Origin: Clostridiales bacterium
GTDB taxonomy: Bacteria; Bacillota; Clostridia; Oscillospirales; CAG-382
Reading direction: 5' to 3'
Assembly: GCA_003343885.1 (NCBI GenBank)
Contig: QAKH01000075.1
Location: 1 to 8,716 of the forward strand
Length of the DNA: 8,716 nucleotides
A program made the translations under genes and the position numbers. The notes under the pieces were generated by a model. That model was given only the letters and a program-made list of their open reading frames with translations, did not search any database and had not been told where the DNA came from. Positions 5,953-8,716 of the stretch are shown piece after piece (positions within the stretch are counted from its first letter, which is position 1; the number at the start of each line of letters is the position of its first letter).

Positions 5953-6083
5953 AGAAAATTACCTCCAAACAGTGTTCCGCCTAACATCAGGTTAGTAATT
6001 GCCCGAACTGCAAGTCTGCCTAAAATTATGCCGGCAATTACGACAACAGCCAAAATGATAATTCGTTTTTGTATTAGTGTCAT
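5949..6083 (-). CDS. Small single-pass membrane protein (44 aa), first gene of the hydrolase operon
   Basis: A 44-aa ORF from an ATG at 6083 with GGAGG 9 bases upstream. Its TGA overlaps the ATG of the next hydrolase as ATGA. It starts MTLIQKR, a positively charged head, followed by a hydrophobic stretch IIILAVVVIAGIILG at residues 8-22. It ends in a glycine-rich, neutral tail (LGGTLFGGNFL). The predicted topology is one transmembrane helix. I recognise no family. Evidence that it is real: a good ribosome binding site, precise four-base coupling, membrane-like composition, and position directly behind a strong regulated promoter. It could be a partner peptide of the hydrolases, or only a leader that ensures their translation. 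Confidence 0.7.
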   Translation of the reverse strand: MTLIQKRIIILAVVVIAGIILGRLAVRAITNLMLGGTLFGGNFL

Positions 6084-6114
6084 TTGTCTAATCCTCCAAT
6101 TTTATTTTTTACTA

Positions 6115-6143
6115 TTGACATTATGATTTTTTTGCGATACAAT
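6115..6143 (+). promoter_or_regulatory. Promoter of the TetR-type repressor gene
   Basis: A perfect -35 TTGACA (6115-6120), a 17-bp spacer and a -10 TACAAT (6138-6143) predict a start near 6150. The -10 lies inside the left arm of the inverted repeat at 6136-6150, so repressor bound there would block it (autoregulation). Confidence 0.82.
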
Positions 6144-6183
6144 AATATCGCCGATTTATTTGTATCGTCGATATTATTGTATC
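6136..6183. promoter_or_regulatory. Inverted-repeat operator for the TetR-type repressor
   Basis: A perfect 15-bp inverted repeat, GATACAATAATATCG (6136-6150) and CGATATTATTGTATC (6169-6183), has an 18-bp centre. Two small near-palindromes, ATCGCCGAT (6147-6155) and ATCGTCGAT (6164-6172), are centred 17 bp apart and may be the sites of two repressor dimers. Each arm contains the -10 element of one of the two opposing promoters. Confidence 0.82.
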
Positions 6184-6204
6184 AGCGTGTCGCTTTATTG
6201 TCAA
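6176..6204 (-). promoter_or_regulatory. Promoter of the small protein-hydrolase operon
   Basis: On the minus strand there is a -35 TTGACA (6199-6204), a 17-bp spacer and a -10 TACAAT (6176-6181). The hexamers and spacer length are identical to those of the opposing promoter. The start is expected near 6169, giving a leader of about 86 bases before the 44-aa gene. The -10 lies in the right arm of the inverted repeat. Confidence 0.82.
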
Positions 6205-6205
6205 C

Positions 6206-6211
6206 GGGAGG
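6206..6211 (+). promoter_or_regulatory. Ribosome binding site that fixes the TetR start
   Basis: GGGAGG lies 7 bases before the ATG at 6219. The reading frame is open further upstream (to 6084), but that stretch covers promoter and operator and lies before the predicted transcription start. The start at 6219 is therefore preferred. Confidence 0.85.
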
Positions 6212-6218
6212 AAGAAAA

Positions 6219-6752
6219 ATGAGACAAACAGAGCAAAATGTATCACCGATGAGCAATGAGGGGCGTAATGCATATGTAATAAAACATTTGACTGAAGCTC
6301 TTATTTCATTACTTGCCAAAAAGCCAATAGAAGATATTTCTATCAGCGAGTTGGTTGATACGGCAGGCGTTGGCAGAGCCTCCTTTTACCGCAATTACGA
6401 ATGTAAAGAAGATATTTTGAGACGTTATTTACACGAAAAAACGCATGAGTGGGTAGGTGAATGGGACAAAAACAGAGGCGAGCCTCTGAGTGAGCAAATC
6501 CGTATCATGATTGCACATTTTGAAGCAAATCGTACCTTTTACAAACTTCTGAATGAAAGAAAACTTACCTATCTTCTGAAAGATGTTATTATAGGTATCT
6601 GCGGACCGAAACCAGAGTATGAAAAGACACAGGCATATGCTGCGGCGTTTGTTGCCTATACGCTGTATGGCTGGATTGATGTATGGTTTCAGAGGGGAAT
6701 GGCGGAAGCGGCTGATGAAATTGCCGAATTGTTTAAGGTGCAGGGACTTTAA
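6219..6752 (+). CDS. TetR/AcrR-family transcriptional repressor
   Basis: A 177-aa regulator. The N-terminal helix-turn-helix spans about residues 20-65: ITEALISLLAKKPIEDI-like helices, then ISISELVDTAGVGRASFYRNY at 40-60, the TetR-family recognition region (AGVGRASFYRNY), followed by KEDIL. The C-terminal ligand and dimer domain (about 75-177) is helical with AYAAAFVAYTLYGWIDVWFQRGM near 139-161, typical of the TetR_C group often found with membrane or stress genes. It is divergent from the hydrolase operon and shares a symmetrical promoter-operator with it. The likely role is therefore repression of the operon and of itself until an unknown ligand binds. No clear terminator follows. Confidence 0.92.
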   Translation: MRQTEQNVSPMSNEGRNAYVIKHLTEALISLLAKKPIEDISISELVDTAGVGRASFYRNYECKEDILRRYLHEKTHEWVGEWDKNRGEPLSEQIRIMIAHFEANRTFYKLLNERKLTYLLKDVIIGICGPKPEYEKTQAYAAAFVAYTLYGWIDVWFQRGMAEAADEIAELFKVQGL

Positions 6753-7100
6753 TATATGTGTAAATACCGTATCTTGTTTGTTTTATACAAATATTGAAAC
6801 TGATAACTCTTTTCTAACCGGTCTATTTGAAAGGTTATAGTAGATTGCGTATAATTTAGCTTTTCAGCAGCGAAGCTACTATCTTCCGCTATTGTTTTGA
6901 AAGCGACATTTCATTGAATGATAATTAGTCTGTGGGGTTTACAAGTAATTTTATAGTTTAATAGATAAAAACCTATTACGTTCCAAAGCAAAATCGCTTA
7001 TAATTTGAGTCGGAAGATATTGTATTCACAGTCGTTTAAGCAAATGTTTTCAACGCCGATAAAAATGATAACATTAGCTCATATAGTCCGGATAATATGG
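6753..7100. other. AT-rich intergenic region with no recognisable gene
   Basis: About 350 bp lie between the TetR stop codon and the right repeat copy. I see only short inverted repeats: ATAGTAG/CTACTAT around 6837-6881 with an inner TAGCTT/AAGCTA. None has a T-run. There is no ORF with a ribosome binding site. If the island has a junction sequence of its own, it should lie here. Confidence 0.5.
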
Positions 7101-7292
7101 ATATTCTCTTTTACTCCAAAAAGTAATTGCTGTTGCCGTGAAAAAAATGCTTGACAATTTATCGTAAGTATGATATAATAATTTATATTGATTATGAGGT
7201 GATTTTATATTTTTGAATTTGAGCCGAGTAAAAATTTCAGATTCATAATGTATGCGGATATGGCGGAATAGGCAGACGCGCTGGCTTCAGGT
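7101..7292 (+). repeat. Right copy of the ~193-bp direct repeat (promoter plus 5' half of the intact tRNA-Leu)
   Basis: This is the counterpart of 476-668. Similarity stops exactly at the last base of the anticodon loop (7292); the next base here is the first of the 3' anticodon strand. It differs from the left copy by three substitutions between 7118 and 7292. Confidence 0.93.
7151..7179 (+). promoter_or_regulatory. Promoter of tRNA-Leu(CAG)
   Basis: A perfect TTGACA (7151-7156), a 17-bp spacer and a perfect TATAAT (7174-7179) predict a start near 7186 and a 5' leader of about 68 bases, to be removed by RNase P. Confidence 0.85.
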
Positions 7293-7340
7293 GCCAGTCG
7301 GGGAAACTCGGTGCAGGTTCAACTCCTGTTATCCGCACCA
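7254..7340 (+). tRNA. tRNA-Leu, anticodon CAG (reads CUG)
   Basis: An 87-base class II tRNA with encoded CCA. The acceptor stem is GCGGATA/TATCCGC with discriminator A. The D arm has GCG/CGC with a GG-containing loop. The anticodon stem is CTGGC/GCCAG with loop TTCAGGT (anticodon CAG at 7288-7290). The long variable arm CGGGGAAACTCG is characteristic of leucine, and the T arm has the GTTCAA core. All elements are intact, so this is the working gene, in contrast to the three truncated relatives upstream. Confidence 0.96.
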
Positions 7341-7350
7341 ACGACAAAAA

Positions 7351-7380
7351 AGGCTGTAAGCAAATAAGAGCTTACAGCCT
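7351..7380 (-). terminator. Terminator between tRNA-Leu and the recombinase (mainly for the recombinase)
   Basis: A perfect 11-bp stem AGGCTGTAAGC/GCTTACAGCCT with an 8-base loop. On the minus strand it is followed by a run of T (A-run at 7346-7350 on plus) and lies 5 bases after the recombinase stop codon. On the plus strand the tail is TTTAAATT, so it may also end the tRNA transcript. Confidence 0.85.
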
Positions 7381-7385
7381 TTAAA

Positions 7386-8716
7386 TTATGCAGTTTTGGA
7401 TTCATCAGTTTCAATAAAAACACTTGTGCTGCCGTTAAAATCCCCGTTCATCTCAAAGTTAACGTCAAGACTTTTGTCCTCGTTCTGGTGAATAGTTATC
7501 TTTTTTACCAGCATTCTAAGATTGACGTCAGATATCGTACCCTCGGACAGTATTTCATCAAGTATCTGCGTTGTATTTTTAAGCAGTTCTTTTTGCTGTT
7601 TACAGACCTTGTCATATTCTTTGAGTTCCGCTATCTTTTTTTCAAGGAATTCTATTTCTTCCTCACGCTTAGCAATCATACTGTTGTAGACTGCAGCGTG
7701 TTCCCTATCGCCGATACGCTCTATGATTAAATCTTCGATTTGTTGTTTAAGAGTTAGTATTTTATCGGTATTAGTTTGAATCTGCTGTTCATATAATGGT
7801 TTCTTCCTGAGCCAATCCCTGACGATTTTATCGTACTTATCGCTCTCAGATAAGATGTTATCTCTTAGTGATTTCACTTCGTTTTCCACAAGTTCGTCAA
7901 GCTGACTTTCTCTGACTGTATGCGGAGTGCAATATTGCTTGCCGTAGCGATGATTGCTGCTGCAGGTGTATTCAACGTATTCGTTCCCACGCCATTTTCG
8001 TCTGCGGGCTGTGAATCCGGCTCCGCAGTCGGCGCATTTTATCAGTCCCGCATACCGGTGAAGCCTCCTGCCGTTTTTTGAGCGCGGATTGATTTTTGAA
8101 CGCTGTTCCAGTAAAAACTGAGCCTGATTCCAAGTAGCTATATCAATTATAGGCTCGCAGAAATTCTCATGCCGATACTGTTCTTCTGGCGGAATAAAGG
8201 TTTTTGTTTTGTAGATTTTAGAGGTTACAGTTTTGTGATTGACCAGAGTTCCAATGTATAGTTCATTAGAAAGCATTCTTTTAACGGAAGTCTGTGCCCA
8301 TAAATATCTTTTGGAAATATCCGGCTTCCAGTCGGCAAGCTTTCTGTTAAAATAGTAATCCGGCGATCGAATACCGTCCGCGTTCAGCTTTTTAGCAATC
8401 GTTGTCAAGCCGTAGCCGCCGACGTAAAGCTTGAATACATCACGCACAATCCAAGCTGTTTCCTCGTCGATTACCACCTCGTTTGTGTTTTTATCCAAAC
8501 GATAACCGAGCGGTAAAGTAAGTACAAGACCTTTGTTTTTCTGCTTCTGCCGCATACCGGCCTTAACCTTTTTGCTTATGTCTTTAGCGTAAAAATCATT
8601 AAATATTTGCTTGAAGCCGATCATTAAATCGTCGTTCTCATTGGTTGAATCGATACCCTCGGTTACGGAATATACCCTGACATTATTCTGCCGCAGATGG
8701 TCAATGAACAGCTCCG
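7386..8716 (-). CDS. Large serine recombinase (TndX/TnpX-like), N-terminus beyond the window
   Basis: The frame stays open to the right edge, so the ATG at 8624 is internal; 442 residues are visible. The first 50 are the end of the resolvase catalytic domain: TEGIDSTNENDD, then the long helix FNDFYAKDISKKVKAG. The recombinase domain follows at about 65-205 (PLGYRLD, EETAWIVRDVFKLYVGGYG, ELYIGTLVNH). A zinc ribbon has Cys227/Cys230 (KCADCGAGF) and Cys251/Cys262. A charged coiled coil spans about 305-380. The family is usually about 550 residues, so roughly 100 residues with the catalytic serine are missing here. Such enzymes excise and insert mobile elements through short att sites, and their gene usually lies at an element end. 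An integrated element may therefore extend to the right, with its boundary near 7340-7386. Confidence 0.93.
   Translation of the reverse strand, partial: ELFIDHLRQNNVRVYSVTEGIDSTNENDDLMIGFKQIFNDFYAKDISKKVKAGMRQKQKNKGLVLTLPLGYRLDKNTNEVVIDEETAWIVRDVFKLYVGGYGLTTIAKKLNADGIRSPDYYFNRKLADWKPDISKRYLWAQTSVKRMLSNELYIGTLVNHKTVTSKIYKTKTFIPPEEQYRHENFCEPIIDIATWNQAQFLLEQRSKINPRSKNGRRLHRYAGLIKCADCGAGFTARRRKWRGNEYVEYTCSSNHRYGKQYCTPHTVRESQLDELVENEVKSLRDNILSESDKYDKIVRDWLRKKPLYEQQIQTNTDKILTLKQQIEDLIIERIGDREHAAVYNSMIAKREEEIEFLEKKIAELKEYDKVCKQQKELLKNTTQILDEILSEGTISDVNLRMLVKKITIHQNEDKSLDVNFEMNGDFNGSTSVFIETDESKTA

Noticed and set aside
5041..6126. Plus-strand open frame of 361 codons
   Set aside because: It lies antisense to a clear hydrolase with a full catalytic triad and the coupled 44-aa gene. 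It has no recognisable domain, and its composition is that of a shadow frame.
6084..6218. N-terminal extension of the TetR protein (45 extra residues)
   Set aside because: The extension covers the promoter and operator and begins upstream of the predicted transcription start. The ATG at 6219 has a perfectly placed GGGAGG.
6837..6881. Nested inverted repeats after the TetR gene as terminator or attachment site
   Set aside because: Arms are 6-7 bp, distant, not followed by T-runs and not repeated elsewhere in the window.
630..7340. CRISPR array or integron attC sites as explanation for the repeated units
   Set aside because: The repeats are few, widely spaced, of tRNA origin and unequal in length. 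No cas gene, integron integrase or attC-like palindrome is visible.

Overview
The window looks like chromosome of a low-GC Clostridia-type Firmicute, probably a gut Oscillospiraceae/Ruminococcus relative. The basis is AT-rich intergenic DNA, strong AGGAGG-type ribosome binding sites, consensus TTGACA/TATAAT promoters, a small bacterial SRP RNA, a CCA-encoding tRNA and a TndX/TnpX-like large serine recombinase. The species cannot be fixed from the sequence alone.

Layout. (1) Positions 1-159: the 5' part of the SRP RNA gene (ffs) on the minus strand with its promoter. (2) 476-890: a duplicated tRNA-Leu promoter followed by two tandem copies of the 5' half of tRNA-Leu, each cut off at the end of the anticodon loop and fused to the same foreign tail; a terminator follows the second. 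(3) 985-3782: an alkylation-damage module. A minus-strand operon encodes an AlkA/Mag-type glycosylase, a stand-alone Ada metal-binding domain, an ABM-domain protein and Ogt. It is divergent from a cupin-AraC regulator. (4) 3861-3947: a third, decayed tRNA-Leu 5' fragment with the same terminator. (5) 3991-6752: an esterase module. A minus-strand operon encodes a 44-aa membrane peptide and two membrane-anchored alpha/beta hydrolases. It is divergent from a TetR-type repressor, with two face-to-face promoters embedded in a perfect 15-bp inverted repeat. (6) 7101-7340: the intact tRNA-Leu(CAG), with the same promoter as the copy at 527. (7) 7386-8716: a large serine recombinase running off the right edge.

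The main observation is that two self-contained gene modules, each with its own regulator, lie between directly repeated tRNA-Leu 5' halves. The outer copies (476-668 and 7101-7292) match at 172 of 175 positions over their inner part and lie exactly 6,624 bp apart. Recombination between them would remove both modules and leave one intact tRNA-Leu. This looks like a small accretion island at tRNA-Leu in which the 5' side of the tRNA, promoter included, is duplicated; tRNA islands usually duplicate the 3' side. No recombinase lies between the repeats. The serine recombinase just outside is a candidate helper or may belong to a separate element.

Working together (inference): the first module repairs methylated DNA (base excision plus direct reversal). 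The second appears to hydrolyse an unidentified ester at the membrane under TetR control.
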